A stretch of 64,000 bases of DNA. It comes from Streptomyces scabiei 87.22 (GTDB lineage Bacteria; Actinomycetota; Actinomycetes; Streptomycetales; Streptomycetaceae). The DNA lies in contig NC_013929.1 in assembly GCF_000091305.1 (NCBI RefSeq), forward strand, positions 2,542,001-2,606,000. Direction: 5' to 3'. Positions 55,093 through 64,000 of the stretch are shown piece by piece. Both the position numbers and the translations under genes were made by a program. Each line of letters begins with the position of its first letter. Position 1 is the first letter of the stretch. The notes under the pieces were generated by a model. It ran no database searches. It saw only the letters and a list, made by a program, of their open reading frames with translations, and had not been told where the DNA came from.

Positions 55093-55480
55093 CAAGCAAG
55101 CTCCAGTCCGAGCTCTGTCACGAGCGATGGGAGATCGAGTCGGCGTTCTACTCGCTCCGGCAAACCTTGCAATGTGGTCTGGTGCTGCGCTCCCAGGACG
55201 CAACCGGGATCCAGCAGGAGCTCTGGGCTCACCTGACCGTCTACCAGGCGCTGCGCCGGGCGATGGTCGAGGCCGTCGAGACGCTCCCTGGCACCGATCC
55301 AGACCGCACGTCTTTCACCATCGCCCTGGAGACCGCCAAGGACCAACTCATCGCCGCGGCCGATGCGCTGCCCGAGGCCGGGCCGGGGCACATCGCATCG
55401 GCCCTGCTGCACGATCTGCTCCCGCCCCGCCGGGCCCGCGTCAACCCACGTCGCGTCAAGGTCCGATCTCCCGCTATGCC
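55093..55480 (+). pseudogene. IS4-family transposase remnant (C-terminal part)
   Basis: Contains HERWEIESAFYSLRQTL, then SQDATGIQQELWAHLTVYQA and PGTDPDRTSFTIAL. The YHERWEIE-type block, with the catalytic Glu of the DDE triad, and the helices after it are characteristic of Streptomyces IS4-group transposases. The N-terminal catalytic parts are missing. Downstream, VKVRSPAMPRR and, in another frame, GPISRYAAPP match the usual end 'VKSPISRY', showing a further frameshift. Confidence 0.75.
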
Positions 55481-55849
55481 GCGCCGCCTGACCAGGCACA
55501 AGTTCTGGGTACCTCCAGGATCACCAGCATCAAAGTCACCGTGCACTCGTCCGCCAACCCGGGCGCCGACGGGCGAAGCGACCGCACGCTGCAACTTTTG
55601 CGCACCGCCCCTCTCAGCACCTGGCGCGCATGTGAAATCGCTAGCCTCGAACCCGACTGGATCGCACCCGACCTTCAACACCCCGTCGGCCCCACCCAGT
55701 TGACAACCGCGGAGCCGCTCCAACTCCGTGGTCTTGGAGTGCTTCCTCGGGGCGGCCATGGTCGATTTTCCTCTCATGAGAACCATCTGACCCTCTGTCA
55801 CCATCCTCCGCATCCCGAGGGAACCTCACGGTGGGAACCGAAGAAGCTC

Positions 55850-55960
55850 CGCCTGGGCCTGTTCTCCGCGGCCACTGGCTCCGCTTCACCGCCCGATGGC
55901 GCTGGACCGGCGTCATCACCCACGCGACCCGCAGAGCCAGATCCGGCTCTCAACTGCTCC
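55850..55960 (+). pseudogene. Possible transposase C-terminal remnant
   Basis: One frame reads HWLRFTARWRWTGVITHA. This resembles the C-terminal end of IS1380-type transposases (LRF-x-ARWPWA-x-VI-x-A). It is short and decayed. The surrounding 55481-56224 holds no other gene I can support and looks like insertion-sequence debris. Confidence 0.35.
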
Positions 55961-56224
55961 GCCGCTCAATGTCGAGGGAGCGGAGCAGTGCACGTCGATC
56001 GCTGAAATGATGCTCGCCACGCAGGAGGCACAGAAGGCCGCATGCGCTTTCGCCGACGCGGAGATGGTGGCCCGGCTGGGTCTCTGACATTCCGCGAGTA
56101 GGCCGGCGGAGGTGCGATGACCCTGCCGAGCAGGCGGTTTGCTCGCGGACGGGGTACGGGCATCCTGTTCCTGACCTGCGGTGGCTGCTCAGCGCCGACC
56201 CAGCCCACCGCGGTGCTCGACGCC

Positions 56225-56403
56225 GGCCTGTGCGGCGAGGGCGATGGTCGGTTCCGAGACGGGGACGTCGCCGAGTGCCTCGTCGATCGCCGGTCAGCAT
56301 CTTCACCAGGCGCGGGCCGTTCAACAAGCGCGCGATGCCGTTCGTGCAGGGCGGATCGCCAATGCACCAACAGCAGCCCACACCGCGCCGACTCCCCCTG
56401 CAT
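56225..56403 (-). pseudogene. Truncated, decayed paralog of the 27526-28899 gene
   Basis: The minus strand reads ARCGLLLVHWRSALHERHRA, then LVERPAPGEDA, matching ARCGLAAVERRPTPNERQRA and LLERLAAGEEP at the start of the intact gene. After that, indels break the frame and similarity fades by about 56225. Only the first 40-60 codons remain. Confidence 0.6.
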
Positions 56404-56474
56404 AGAGCCGAAAGATTGACTGAGGGCAGCGGGAGTTCCCTGGGACTTTTCTGGGACTTCCGGCTACATCAACG
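56297..56474. repeat. Copy 2 of the diverged ~180-bp repeat (partner 28802-28985)
   Basis: It carries the same order of blocks as copy 1 (TGCCGTTC, CAGCCCACACCGCGC, CGAAAGA, CTGGGACTTCCGGCT) in the same orientation. The first part is coding remnant, the second the upstream region. Confidence 0.65.
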
Positions 56475-56589
56475 AGTACGAGCGTGAAACATCCGAAAGC
56501 CCATTCGTGCAGGTCAGCGACCTACGACCGCACAACGTCGCAGGTCACCGCGCTCACTGGTCTCTTCCGGGACATCTGAGCGGCAGGAG

Positions 56590-56623
56590 TGTCGTGCCCT
56601 TGGGAGATGAAGGGCACGACACC
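56590..56623. terminator. 13-bp perfect hairpin downstream of the Vps62-like gene
   Basis: Arms GTGTCGTGCCCTT (56590-56602) and its complement (56611-56623) enclose an 8-base loop, 33 bp beyond the minus-strand stop at 56656. A factor-independent terminator is likely. Confidence 0.75.
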
Positions 56624-56655
56624 GTCCGCACCGACGGTGCCTTCGATCAACCGGC

Positions 56656-57705
56656 TCACCCCCACGTCCGGGTCGGCGCCTCGCCGTCCAGGGGCTGCAT
56701 GTGCGGGTCGAACAGGGACTTCCTGGGCGGACCCTCAGGGCCGTTGTTCAGTACGCATTCCCCGCTGAGGGCCTCGGAGAAGAAGCAGCCGGACTTCGGG
56801 TTGCCCCAGCGGCCGGTGTAGTTCAGCCAGGCCCATTCGCCGGTGTAGCTGCCCACGGGCTGCCAGGCGAACACCTTGAGTGCCTGCCGGGTGTCCCAGA
56901 GCGTGCCTGCGCCGGTGTCGTCGTTGAGGGTGTCGCCGTTGGGCAGATTGCGGTAGGTGTGGCGTCGCGCGTCGGGGTACATGCCGTGGGATCCCTGCGC
57001 CGCGTAGACCACCGGCTGATCGCCGGCCAGAGCGACCTCGGAGCCGCCGTACGGGAAGGTCTGTCCACCATCGTGCTGGCCCATGGAGACCCGGTGCGGC
57101 ATGTCGTCCACGAAGCGGACGGTGACGTGCTCCCAGTCGCCGACGTGGTTGCCGAACGTGGAGTAGCCCCCGACACAGCCCCAGCGGGAGAACCATCCGA
57201 CGCAGACCCGCTTGCCGTTGTTGTACGGGAAGAACGTCCAGTAGTTGATGTCGGTGATGTTGGTCGGGTTGCCGTTGTCGGTGCGGTGTACGACCTCCGC
57301 GTAGGCCGGCACCGCGGTCTGACCGGGGCGCTGTCCGGCCAGGAACGGGGGATTCGTGCAGGAGTCGCAGCCCAGCGCCTGGTTGGTCACGAGGAACTGC
57401 TGGTGGGGGTTGCCGTTGTCCGTACGGGTCTCGAGGTGGGTGTTGGCCAGGAACGGCTCGACAGCTGCCGGGAAGTAGGACTCGTCCTGCTGGAGCCAGA
57501 TCCGGGGTGCGTAGCGGCGTGCCAGCGCGTCATCCGCCGACGAGACCGAGGAAGCCGAAGCCGACCGGGTGGTGTCCTCTGCCGCCCGAGCGGAATGAGG
57601 CGACAGCACCGACAGCAGGGCGGCTGCGGAGACGGTCGCCAACAGACCGGCCCCCCAACACCGTACGGAAGCCGACCGGTCTCTGTCTCTCGGTGAAGCG
57701 GTCAT
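56656..57705 (-). CDS. Secreted Vps62-related (DUF946-like) protein
   Basis: A 349-residue protein with a signal peptide: basic SPRDRDRSASVR, hydrophobic GLLATVSAAALLSVL, cleavage near SARAAED. The mature region has the Vps62 block order: LARRYAPRIWLQQDESYFPA, NITDINYWTFFPYNNGK, GNHVGDWEHVTVRF and VVYAAQGSHGMYPD. Paired cysteines (ALGCDSCTN, KRVCVGW and GCVGG, SGCFF and GECV) suggest disulfides outside the cell. The family name comes from a yeast sorting protein, and bacterial function is unknown. The start ATG 57705 follows GAGGGGGA. Confidence 0.85.
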   Translation of the reverse strand: MTASPRDRDRSASVRCWGAGLLATVSAAALLSVLSPHSARAAEDTTRSASASSVSSADDALARRYAPRIWLQQDESYFPAAVEPFLANTHLETRTDNGNPHQQFLVTNQALGCDSCTNPPFLAGQRPGQTAVPAYAEVVHRTDNGNPTNITDINYWTFFPYNNGKRVCVGWFSRWGCVGGYSTFGNHVGDWEHVTVRFVDDMPHRVSMGQHDGGQTFPYGGSEVALAGDQPVVYAAQGSHGMYPDARRHTYRNLPNGDTLNDDTGAGTLWDTRQALKVFAWQPVGSYTGEWAWLNYTGRWGNPKSGCFFSEALSGECVLNNGPEGPPRKSLFDPHMQPLDGEAPTRTWG

Positions 57706-57793
57706 CGGTGTCCCCCTCGTGAGAAGTGAGTGAGCTTGAGGGCGGCCGCCAGGGCAGTGCGTCCGGAGGAAGCGCAGAGGTGCCTTTCGTCGC

Positions 57794-58411
57794 TCACCCG
57801 CAATTGAGCCGCCGACCGGGGGCGACGGGGGTCGATGGGTGGCGCGGCCAGTCCGGTGGCAGCAGGGCCCACGAACCGTGCCGCAGCCACTCCGCGAACC
57901 GGACCGGTCGGGCCGCGCCGAGATGGTCCAGGGACAACGGCACGATCCGGTCGCAGGTCGCGCGCCCGTCCCACCACACCGTGCCCGCCAGCGGGCCGGT
58001 CACCGCCGGCAGGGTGGAGAAGCCGCACCCGTGTTCCTGGACGACCACGGCACCGGCGGTCTTCATGTCCTCGAACTCGCCGGCCTCGTCGTCCCAGGCA
58101 CGCCATGCGTCGGCGTACGCCGCCTCGTCCTCGAACGCCTCGGCCTGCGGCTCCCGCGCGGCCAACTGGTCGTCTGCCTCGTCGTAGGAGTCGGGGTGCG
58201 GAAAGGGCACGGCCGACAGAGCCCGCCTCGCCTCGTCGTTCCCGGCCCACCACCAGCCGCGTTCGGTCCGCTCGAGCCGGGCCAGTGCTCCACCGGCGCT
58301 CACCTCACGCAGGTGGTCCCGGTATTCCGCGGGAAGGGACACACCCAGTTCCCGCTCGGCCTCGGCTGTCTCGGCCTCGGTGAGAGGTGGCGGGGGTGGT
58401 TGCTGCCTCAT
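57794..58411 (-). CDS. SMI1/KNR4 family protein
   Basis: A 205-residue cytoplasmic protein. The N-terminus LTEAETAEAERELGVSLPAE, then YRDHLREVSAGG is the SMI1/KNR4 signature, and TVWWDGRATCDRIVPLSLDH, then FAEWLRHGSW is the later half of the fold. SMI1/KNR4 proteins act as immunity proteins to polymorphic toxins or as regulators in bacteria; no toxin gene is adjacent. I chose ATG 58411, giving MRQQPPPPPLT; the frame extends 42 codons further but without a good start. Confidence 0.8.
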   Translation of the reverse strand: MRQQPPPPPLTEAETAEAERELGVSLPAEYRDHLREVSAGGALARLERTERGWWWAGNDEARRALSAVPFPHPDSYDEADDQLAAREPQAEAFEDEAAYADAWRAWDDEAGEFEDMKTAGAVVVQEHGCGFSTLPAVTGPLAGTVWWDGRATCDRIVPLSLDHLGAARPVRFAEWLRHGSWALLPPDWPRHPSTPVAPGRRLNCG

Positions 58412-58846
58412 GGGGCGAGTGTAGGCGTCCGCCGCAACTTGCTTCCTGTGTACGGGAGTTCGGTCCCATGCGGCCAAGGGCTTGCCGGGCACGCGCGACG
58501 GCCGCTCGCTGTACGGCGGCCAGGTCTTGGCGGGCACCCCCGGCTCATTGCCGCCGGCGCCCGCAGAGTCGGCGTCGGTCGCCAGAACCTACGATCGCAA
58601 GGCATCCGCCGAGCGTCAGTCATCCGACATCGAGGCTCCCGCACCCCCGTCGACCGCCGAAGGCCCATGGTGTGGTTGTGGTGCGCGTGCGGCCCGTCCA
58701 CGAGAGGGAGGAACCCCGGCCGACGCACGGCTGGGGTTCCTCTCAACGCCGGGTATCGGTCAGCGGGTCGAGTCGCCGTCGTCGTAGACCGCTCGGCTAC
58801 GCGTCGGCGGACCGCATCGCATCGCGATCAGCGTGGATCGGGCGGG
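58412..58846. other. Intergenic with a terminator, no gene seen
   Basis: This 435-bp stretch between two minus-strand genes contains the promoter of the SMI1 gene and the 58708-58742 hairpin. No open frame here has a recognisable product. Confidence 0.5.
58708..58742. terminator. 14-bp hairpin downstream of the GH62 gene
   Basis: GAGGAACCCCGGCC (58708-58721) pairs with GGCTGGGGTTCCTC (58729-58742), with one mismatch and a 7-base loop. It lies 105 bp beyond the minus-strand stop of the arabinofuranosidase gene. Confidence 0.65.
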
Positions 58847-60274
58847 TCAGCGCTGCAGGGTGAGCAGGCCCGGCCGGTACGGCAGTTTCAGGTAGTCGGG
58901 GTCGTTCGCGTTGGGGTCCCTGCCCTGGTAGAGGAACTGCAGGTTGCAGGGGTCGATGGTCATGGTCTGGTCGGGGTTGTTGCGGACCAGGTCACCGTGG
59001 CTGATGTCGTTGGTCCAGGTGGCGCCGCTGTTGGCCTTGCCCGCGAAGGGGCTGCTCTCGCTGCCGGCCTGCTCGGTCCACGGACCGTTCAGGCTGGAGG
59101 CGGTGAACGAGCGGAAGTAGCGCCCGTTGTTACCCTTTGCCTCGACGATCATGAGGTACTGGTTCTGGCCCTGGACCTTGTAGACCTCCACCGCCTCGAA
59201 CAGCTTGTCCTCCGTGTCCTTCATGACCGTCGTGTACGACGAGCCGAAGCTGCTCGGGAAGTTCCCGATCGGCATGGTCGACTTGTAGATGCTGCCCGCG
59301 TCATCGGCGAAGAACAGGACCATGTTCTGGCCGTCGCCGATGATGGTCGGGTCGATCAGGGAGCCCTTGGAGCCGGCGGGGAGGCTGCCGGTGAACAGCG
59401 CCTGAGGCGCGGACCAGCCGTTGGGGTTGGTGGGGTCGCTGGACGTGCGGTAGGCGAAGGGCCAGTTGGTGCCCCACCCGTTGGAGATCAGCACCCAGAT
59501 GTTCTTGGGCGCGAAGTAGAACAGTCTGGGCGCCACCGCGAGCTGGCTCGTCTGGGTCTGGCCGGCCGAGGCCATGTCGGACCAGTTCGTGAAGGGACTG
59601 ACCATCATCGAACGCCATCCGTCCGCCGTGGCGTTGGTCGCGTAGACCAGGTGCTTGCCGTTGTACGTCACGGTGGTGAAGTCCTTCAGCGAATACCACC
59701 CGTTCGCCGGCTGCGCCAACGGACCTGTCGAGGTCCACCGGTACGTCGACGGCAGAGGACACGAGTTGGTCGCGCCGGACAGGCCGGTCCACTTCTGGTT
59801 GTCGGCGCCGGTGCAGTTCCACAGCTGCACCGCTGTGCCGTTGGCCGTACCGAAGCCCGACACGTCCAGGCACAGCCCGGACTCCACGGCGACGACCGTG
59901 CCGTCGGCGTTCACCCGCCACTGCTGGTTCGTACCGCCGTTGCAGGACCAGATCACCGGCCGGATACCGGCTGCGGTGGCGTGGCCGGGAACGTCGAGGC
60001 ACTTGTTGCCGTACACCGTCAGCTGGTTGCCGTCCGTCAGCGTCCACTGCTGGTTGGTCCCGCCGTGGCAGTCCCAGATCTGCACGTTCGTACCCTCGGT
60101 CTGGCCGGCGCCCGACACATCGAGACACCGGCCGGAAGCGACACCGCGCACGGCGCTGGTGGTGGCCGCCTGAGCCGGGCTGGCGACGAGTATCGCCGCC
60201 AACGCGGTCAGAGCCGCAATCGCGGCGGTGAGCACCGCAGACGGGCGTCTGCGGCTCAAGCTCAGTCTGTACAT
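58847..60274 (-). CDS. Secreted GH62 alpha-L-arabinofuranosidase with N-terminal CBM13
   Basis: A 475-residue secreted enzyme. Signal peptide: [16 protein letters not shown] and cleavage near PAQAAT. Residues about 40-165 are a ricin-type CBM13 with three repeats, each ending in a Q-x-W block (NQQWTL, NQQWRV, NQKWTG). The GH62 catalytic domain begins at [20 protein letters not shown], includes [60 protein letters not shown] and [22 protein letters not shown]62 enzymes remove arabinose side chains from arabinoxylan. This architecture matches known Streptomyces arabinofuranosidases. The start is ATG 60274 after GAGG. Confidence 0.93.
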   Translation of the reverse strand: MYRLSLSRRRPSAVLTAAIAALTALAAILVASPAQAATTSAVRGVASGRCLDVSGAGQTEGTNVQIWDCHGGTNQQWTLTDGNQLTVYGNKCLDVPGHATAAGIRPVIWSCNGGTNQQWRVNADGTVVAVESGLCLDVSGFGTANGTAVQLWNCTGADNQKWTGLSGATNSCPLPSTYRWTSTGPLAQPANGWYSLKDFTTVTYNGKHLVYATNATADGWRSMMVSPFTNWSDMASAGQTQTSQLAVAPRLFYFAPKNIWVLISNGWGTNWPFAYRTSSDPTNPNGWSAPQALFTGSLPAGSKGSLIDPTIIGDGQNMVLFFADDAGSIYKSTMPIGNFPSSFGSSYTTVMKDTEDKLFEAVEVYKVQGQNQYLMIVEAKGNNGRYFRSFTASSLNGPWTEQAGSESSPFAGKANSGATWTNDISHGDLVRNNPDQTMTIDPCNLQFLYQGRDPNANDPDYLKLPYRPGLLTLQR

Positions 60275-60611
60275 GAGGACCTCGTGATTCTTGCTTGTGC
60301 GGCTCTGGCCGGCCCCGTCGGGGCCTGTGCGGTTCTCGGTGTGCTGCGACCCAGATCGTTCGTCATGTCGAACATGGGTCGAAGTGTCGATCAGGTGGAT
60401 GATGGGAGAAACCGGAGATCGGCGTCAATACCTCTCGCATGACTCGCGAGCCGGAAATATCGCATTCTGAAACCGGGCGGCTTCAAGTTCCGTGTCTGTG
60501 CGTCTCGTTGGCGGGAAGCGTGGACAGGAGGCGGGACAGGCTTGACGATCCTGCAGGGGTCTGTGTCCCCGGCCGGGTCGATGACCTGCACCCCCGCCCC
60601 GGGAGCAGGCG
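60275..60611. other. Intergenic, likely regulatory; no gene seen
   Basis: This 337-bp gap separates two minus-strand secreted-enzyme genes and holds the promoter of the GH62 gene. An imperfect palindrome CATGTCGAACATG lies near 60365-60377 and could be an operator. No credible gene is present. Confidence 0.4.
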
Positions 60612-61718
60612 TCATCCGGGGGTCAGAGGGGTCCACTTCTGGTGGGAGCCGCCGTTGCAGTCCCACAGCACGAGCTGCGAGCCGTCGGCCGTGGAGGCGC
60701 CCGGAACGTCGAGGCAGCGGCCGGAGGCGGGATTGCGGTAGCCGCCGTTGTAGGGCTGCCAGACCTGGTTGGCGCCGCCGTGACAGGACCAGAGCTGCAC
60801 CTTGGTTCCGTTCGCGGTGCCCCGGCCGGCGGCGTCGAGGCACTTGCCCATGGAGCGCAGGGTGCCGTCGGTGTAGGCGGACCACAGCTGGTTGGCACTG
60901 CCGCCGCAGCTCCACGTCTGGACGGCGGTCCCGTCGGCGGTGCCGGCGCCCTTGACGTCCATGCACTTGCCGGCGATACCGGACTGCACCCGGGCCGGGG
61001 CGGGGGCGGGGCTCCTCAGCCAACCGGCGCTGTCCGCGGACCGGACACCACGGTGGAAGGCGTCTGCCATCTTCCGGTAGCCCGAGTCGTTGGGATGCAG
61101 GGTGTCATCCAGGTCGGCCGTGGTGAGGCTGCTCATGTCGACGTAGGCGACCTTCTTGCCCGCGGCCTGCGCGTCGCTCACGATCCGGGGGACGGCCTGG
61201 TTGTACGCGGCCCTGTACTGCTCCTCCGAGCCACTGGTGGACACGACCAGGGAGGCCACGAGGACGGTCGCGTCGGGGGCGGCCGCGGTGATCTGGTCGA
61301 CCAGCGACCGCAGCCGGTCGGCGGCGGTGGAGACCTGATAGCTCTCGTTGAGGTCGTTGGTGCCCAGATGCAGCGTCACGACGTTGGGCCGGTAGCGGGT
61401 CAGGGAAGCGTCGGTGAATGCGGCGACCTGGTGGATCTTGTATCCGGGGTGGCCCTCGTTGTCGGGGTCGGACATCGAACCGCTCCGCACCGAACCCACG
61501 AAGTCCAGCGGATGGCCGTCCGCCGCGAGCTCGTTCCACAGCGGCCCCCGATAGCCGTTGCCCGTGCTGCTTCCCACCCCCCAGGTGATCGAGTCACCCA
61601 ACGGCATGACCCGCAGGGGCGTGTCGGAGGCGGCTGAGGCCGGGGCCACACCTGCCGCCGTCATCCCGAGCGCGGCGGTGACAAGCGCGACCAGGGGAAG
61701 AATCCAAGGTCTTCTCAT
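60612..61718 (-). CDS. Secreted SGNH/GDSL hydrolase with C-terminal CBM13
   Basis: A 368-residue secreted esterase. Signal peptide: MRRPWILPLVALVTAALG, cleavage near ASAASD. The SGNH blocks are in order: block I VMPLGDSITWGVG (Ser nucleophile), block III VVTLHLGTNDLNES, and block V LDDTLHPNDSGYRKMA (Asp and His). From about residue 245 a ricin-type CBM13 follows with three repeats, QLWSAY, QVWQPY and QKWTPL, each with a conserved Cys pair. It probably deacetylates plant cell-wall polysaccharides and shares the carbohydrate-binding module of the adjacent GH62 enzyme. The start ATG 61718 follows AGGAGGACG. Confidence 0.9.
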   Translation of the reverse strand: MRRPWILPLVALVTAALGMTAAGVAPASAASDTPLRVMPLGDSITWGVGSSTGNGYRGPLWNELAADGHPLDFVGSVRSGSMSDPDNEGHPGYKIHQVAAFTDASLTRYRPNVVTLHLGTNDLNESYQVSTAADRLRSLVDQITAAAPDATVLVASLVVSTSGSEEQYRAAYNQAVPRIVSDAQAAGKKVAYVDMSSLTTADLDDTLHPNDSGYRKMADAFHRGVRSADSAGWLRSPAPAPARVQSGIAGKCMDVKGAGTADGTAVQTWSCGGSANQLWSAYTDGTLRSMGKCLDAAGRGTANGTKVQLWSCHGGANQVWQPYNGGYRNPASGRCLDVPGASTADGSQLVLWDCNGGSHQKWTPLTPG

Positions 61719-62650
61719 GCAGACGTCCTCCTACTGTGCGTGAGTGCCGAAATCAGCGGGGATGACCGCCGTTCGTGACAACACCGCTGCCGTCGTGCCG
61801 GCCGACGGCCCGACGGCCGCCTGACGTACTGGCAGAACGGCGTGAGGGGGTTCTCGCACTGTGGCCCAACGCGGCCTCGTCGGCGCATCCGTAGAGATAT
61901 CACGCTGATCCGCCTCTCAGACATCCCAGGAATGAGGGGAATTTGCGAGAAGGGCGCTGCAGGCGTGGTTTTGCGCCGTTCTTTCCGATGTCATCGTCGC
62001 CAGGGCCGTGCTGCTCTCGACCTCTCCGGTATCGCAGGGCACGGCCAAGTCGTTCCGCGGCCCCGTGACATGGGATCTCTCACGCCTGCCGGCGCAAGCC
62101 GCGGCCCGCCCGGTACATGATCCGGGCAGAGGCCTCCTGGACGTGGCGCTCCCGGTCGCGCCGGGCGGAGACTGCCTGGCAGACGTGTACATGCTGCGGG
62201 CCGAGTCCGCGGTGTTCGGGCCGGCGGCCTCCGATCCGACGGTGTCCCCGCCGATCGACACGCCGGTTGCTCGCGGGAGCCGCGCGCCGACCGCACTGCG
62301 GCGGGCTCGCGCTCAAGTACGCGTACATGTAAGGAGGTCGACCGATGACGCGGCGCCGGACGCGGCCGGGCAGGTGATCGTGGTACTCGCTGACCAGCCC
62401 GCGCATCGCCGAGCTGTCGGCGCCTGATCGGTGGCCACATGGTCGGCGTCGGTGAAGAACACCTCCCTCGGTTACCTGGCCGGCTCCAGCTCCAGCGCGG
62501 AGGGGTCGGCAGGTAGACCGGCGGCTGCCGCGCCGGGGACCGGCCCCGGCACCCGGAACTCCGCCTGTCCCCCGGAGGCTCCCGACTCACCGTGCCGCAC
62601 CGGTCGTGGGCGGCGCCCGGCCGGCGGGGGCCGGAAGGGCCGAACCCCCG
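61719..62650. other. Long intergenic region with no supportable gene
   Basis: This 932-bp stretch separates the SGNH hydrolase from the PucR-type gene. Open frames on both strands lack motifs and ribosome sites. A minus-strand frame around 62080-62406 (RRDRERHVQEASARIMYRAG) is helix-like and could be a decayed regulator fragment, but I cannot assign it. Confidence 0.45.
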
Positions 62651-63811
62651 CTAGGGCGTCGTCTCCCTGGAGCTCAGGGGTCTGGTCGGCCAGTCCAGGA
62701 GGCGGGCGCCGATGACCGCCGTCTGGAGGGTGTAGCGGTCGGCGGGGTCGGCCGGGTCCGCGCCGGTGAGCGTGTGGACGCGGGCCAGCCGGTAGGTGAG
62801 GGCGCGCACGCTGAGGGAGAGGCGGCGGGCGGCCGAGGCGGCCACGCACCCGGTGTCGAAGTAGGCCGTGAGGGTGTCGAGCAGGGGCCGCGCGCCGCCG
62901 CGGGCCTGCTCCAGAGGGCCGAGCGTGCTGCTGACCAGGTCGAGGAGGGCCTGCCGGTCGCGGGCGAGGACGGGAAAGACCAGCAGGTCGGCGGCGCGGA
63001 GCAAGGGCTCCTCCAGGCCCATGCGCTGCGCCACGTCCAGGGCGTTGAGCGCTTCCTCGTAGCTGTGGCCGATCCCGACCGTGCCGGACCGGGAGCGGCC
63101 GATGGCGACCTGGGCCCGGCCGGTGGCGGCGTAGGAGCGTTTGGCGAAGTGGGTGAGGACGTCGTCCTGGTCGCCCGGCGCGATGCACACCATCCGGCCG
63201 TCCTTGGTGGTGAACAGGATGCGACGGTTCTCGAAGCGGGCGAACAGGTCGCTCGCCACCTGCCGGGGGACGGGGTCGGTCTCGTCGTACTTCTCGGGCC
63301 CCTCGGCGACGGCGACCGCGTGCGCGCGCGACAGGCGCAGCCCGAACCGCTCGGACCGGGCCGCGAGTTGGCCCTGGTCGCCGCGGCCGTGGAGCAGGTC
63401 GTCGATGAACTCGCGGCGGGCGGCCTCCTCCTTGCGGACCACGAGCCGCTGGGCTCGCTCGTAGCCGTCGGCGAAGGCGTCCACGGCCTGCTCGATGACG
63501 GCGAGGACGCTGTCCGGGTCGGCCGCGCGCGGCCAGTTCTCGCGGCCGGCCACGAGGTGCGCCCGTACCAGGGAACGCCAGCCGTGCCCGGCCTCGGCCG
63601 CCCGCGCGCCGAGCGCCCGCCGCGACTCGATCTCGTCGCGGGTCAGACGGCGGCCTGTTGGCGCGGCGTCCGCGAGGACCCGCTCGAAGCCGTCGAGGAA
63701 GTCCTCACCGGCGACGGCTCCGCCGTCACCGGCCGAGGTCCGGACGCCGCCGCCCCGGCCGGTCACGTCCGGGCGGTCGACTCCTGCGAGGTTCCCGTGG
63801 TGACCGTTCAT
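62651..63811 (-). CDS. PucR-type helix-turn-helix regulator
   Basis: A 386-residue regulator. The C-terminal helix-turn-helix LTAYFDTGCVAASAARRLSL, then SVRALTYRLARVHTLTG is a PucR HTH_30 domain. The middle has a GGDEF-like region (RAQVAIGRSRSGTVGIGHSY, then EEALNALDVAQRMG) and the N-terminal half is a helical RsbRD-like domain (FADGYERAQRLVVRKEEAAR). I chose ATG 63811, giving MNGHHGNLAG, with GGACAGGA upstream. No target gene is evident in the window; the next gene upstream is cut by the edge. Confidence 0.82.
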   Translation of the reverse strand: MNGHHGNLAGVDRPDVTGRGGGVRTSAGDGGAVAGEDFLDGFERVLADAAPTGRRLTRDEIESRRALGARAAEAGHGWRSLVRAHLVAGRENWPRAADPDSVLAVIEQAVDAFADGYERAQRLVVRKEEAARREFIDDLLHGRGDQGQLAARSERFGLRLSRAHAVAVAEGPEKYDETDPVPRQVASDLFARFENRRILFTTKDGRMVCIAPGDQDDVLTHFAKRSYAATGRAQVAIGRSRSGTVGIGHSYEEALNALDVAQRMGLEEPLLRAADLLVFPVLARDRQALLDLVSSTLGPLEQARGGARPLLDTLTAYFDTGCVAASAARRLSLSVRALTYRLARVHTLTGADPADPADRYTLQTAVIGARLLDWPTRPLSSRETTP

Positions 63812-63907
63812 GATTCCTGTCCTCCCCGTTCGGTTCGAGGCCCGAGGGCGATGTCCCGCCCTCGCCCGTGGCACGGCGAGCCCCCGTGAACCGTGGCACG
63901 CGGTGGG

Positions 63908-64000
63908 TCAGACGTTCGCGTGGACCGCCTCGGCCGTGGGCTCGGGGTCGGGTTCGGGCCGAGTCGCCGGCGCCCGCCGGTCCTCGGCCGGCCCGCGGCG
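63908..64000 (-). CDS. C-terminal end of an unidentified gene
   Basis: The minus-strand frame runs from the window edge to TGA at 63908-63910 and encodes a Pro/Glu/Arg-rich end (RRAPATRPEPDPEPTAEAVH). Such tails are disordered and give no family information. It would be the gene immediately upstream of the PucR-type regulator, in the same direction. Confidence 0.4.
   Translation of the reverse strand, partial: RRGPAEDRRAPATRPEPDPEPTAEAVHANV

Noticed and set aside
62080..62406. Possible GntR/FCD regulator fragment on the minus strand
   Set aside because: Only a vague helical pattern is visible, with no DNA-binding or ligand motif, so it was left as intergenic.

Overview
This is high-GC actinobacterial DNA, most likely a Streptomyces chromosome. 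Nearly every open frame is GC-rich at third positions. The gene content fits that genus: DUF317 proteins, an actinomycete TraG/TraD-like transfer ATPase, ricin-type CBM13 enzymes, PucR/LacI/TetR/LuxR regulators, and one TTA codon in a DUF4365 gene. No rRNA or tRNA gene and no CRISPR array was seen.

Region 1 (1-11.6 kb, all + strand) is the accessory module of a conjugative or integrative element. It holds four DUF317 paralogs, a membrane-anchored coupling-type ATPase, two small unknown proteins, an alpha/beta hydrolase, a PP-loop (PAPS-reductase-like) protein overlapping a C5-cytosine methyltransferase, and a protein built from DnaB N-terminal-like domains. No integrase lies in the window.

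Region 2 (11.8-28.9 kb) looks like a defence island. Its first gene is a GT-B-like gene interrupted by 33 perfect copies of a 7-bp repeat. The two halves of the gene are in different frames, so the locus looks like a slipped-strand ON/OFF switch, currently OFF. Then come a STAND NB-ARC/TPR ATPase, a complete three-gene pPIWI-RE cassette (restriction-endonuclease-like protein, DinG-type helicase, prokaryotic PIWI), a NucS-like nuclease, a DUF4365 gene paired with an unknown protein, and a coiled-coil-rich unknown protein.

Region 3 (29-30 kb) is a scar holding 3'-end remnants of an RNA methyltransferase gene and a GH13 glucosidase gene.

Region 4 (29.9-56 kb) is metabolic. A minus-strand set (alpha-L-rhamnosidase, two esterases, GH3, GH2, short-chain dehydrogenase) sits divergently from an MFS transporter and could strip and process acylated, rhamnosylated plant glycosides. 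It is followed by an acyl-CoA ligase with a divergent PucR regulator, a LacI regulator divergent from an MFS transporter plus two esterases, a broken serine hydrolase, a GAF-LuxR regulator, a membrane-anchored esterase and transposase debris. A 146-bp near-identical repeat (3' end of the carboxylesterase gene) flanks the GH3-GH2 pair. A diverged second copy of the 27.5-28.9 kb gene start lies at 56.3 kb.

Region 5 (56.6-64 kb) encodes secreted and regulatory proteins: a Vps62-like protein, an SMI1/KNR4 protein, a GH62 arabinofuranosidase with CBM13, an SGNH hydrolase with CBM13, and a PucR-type regulator.
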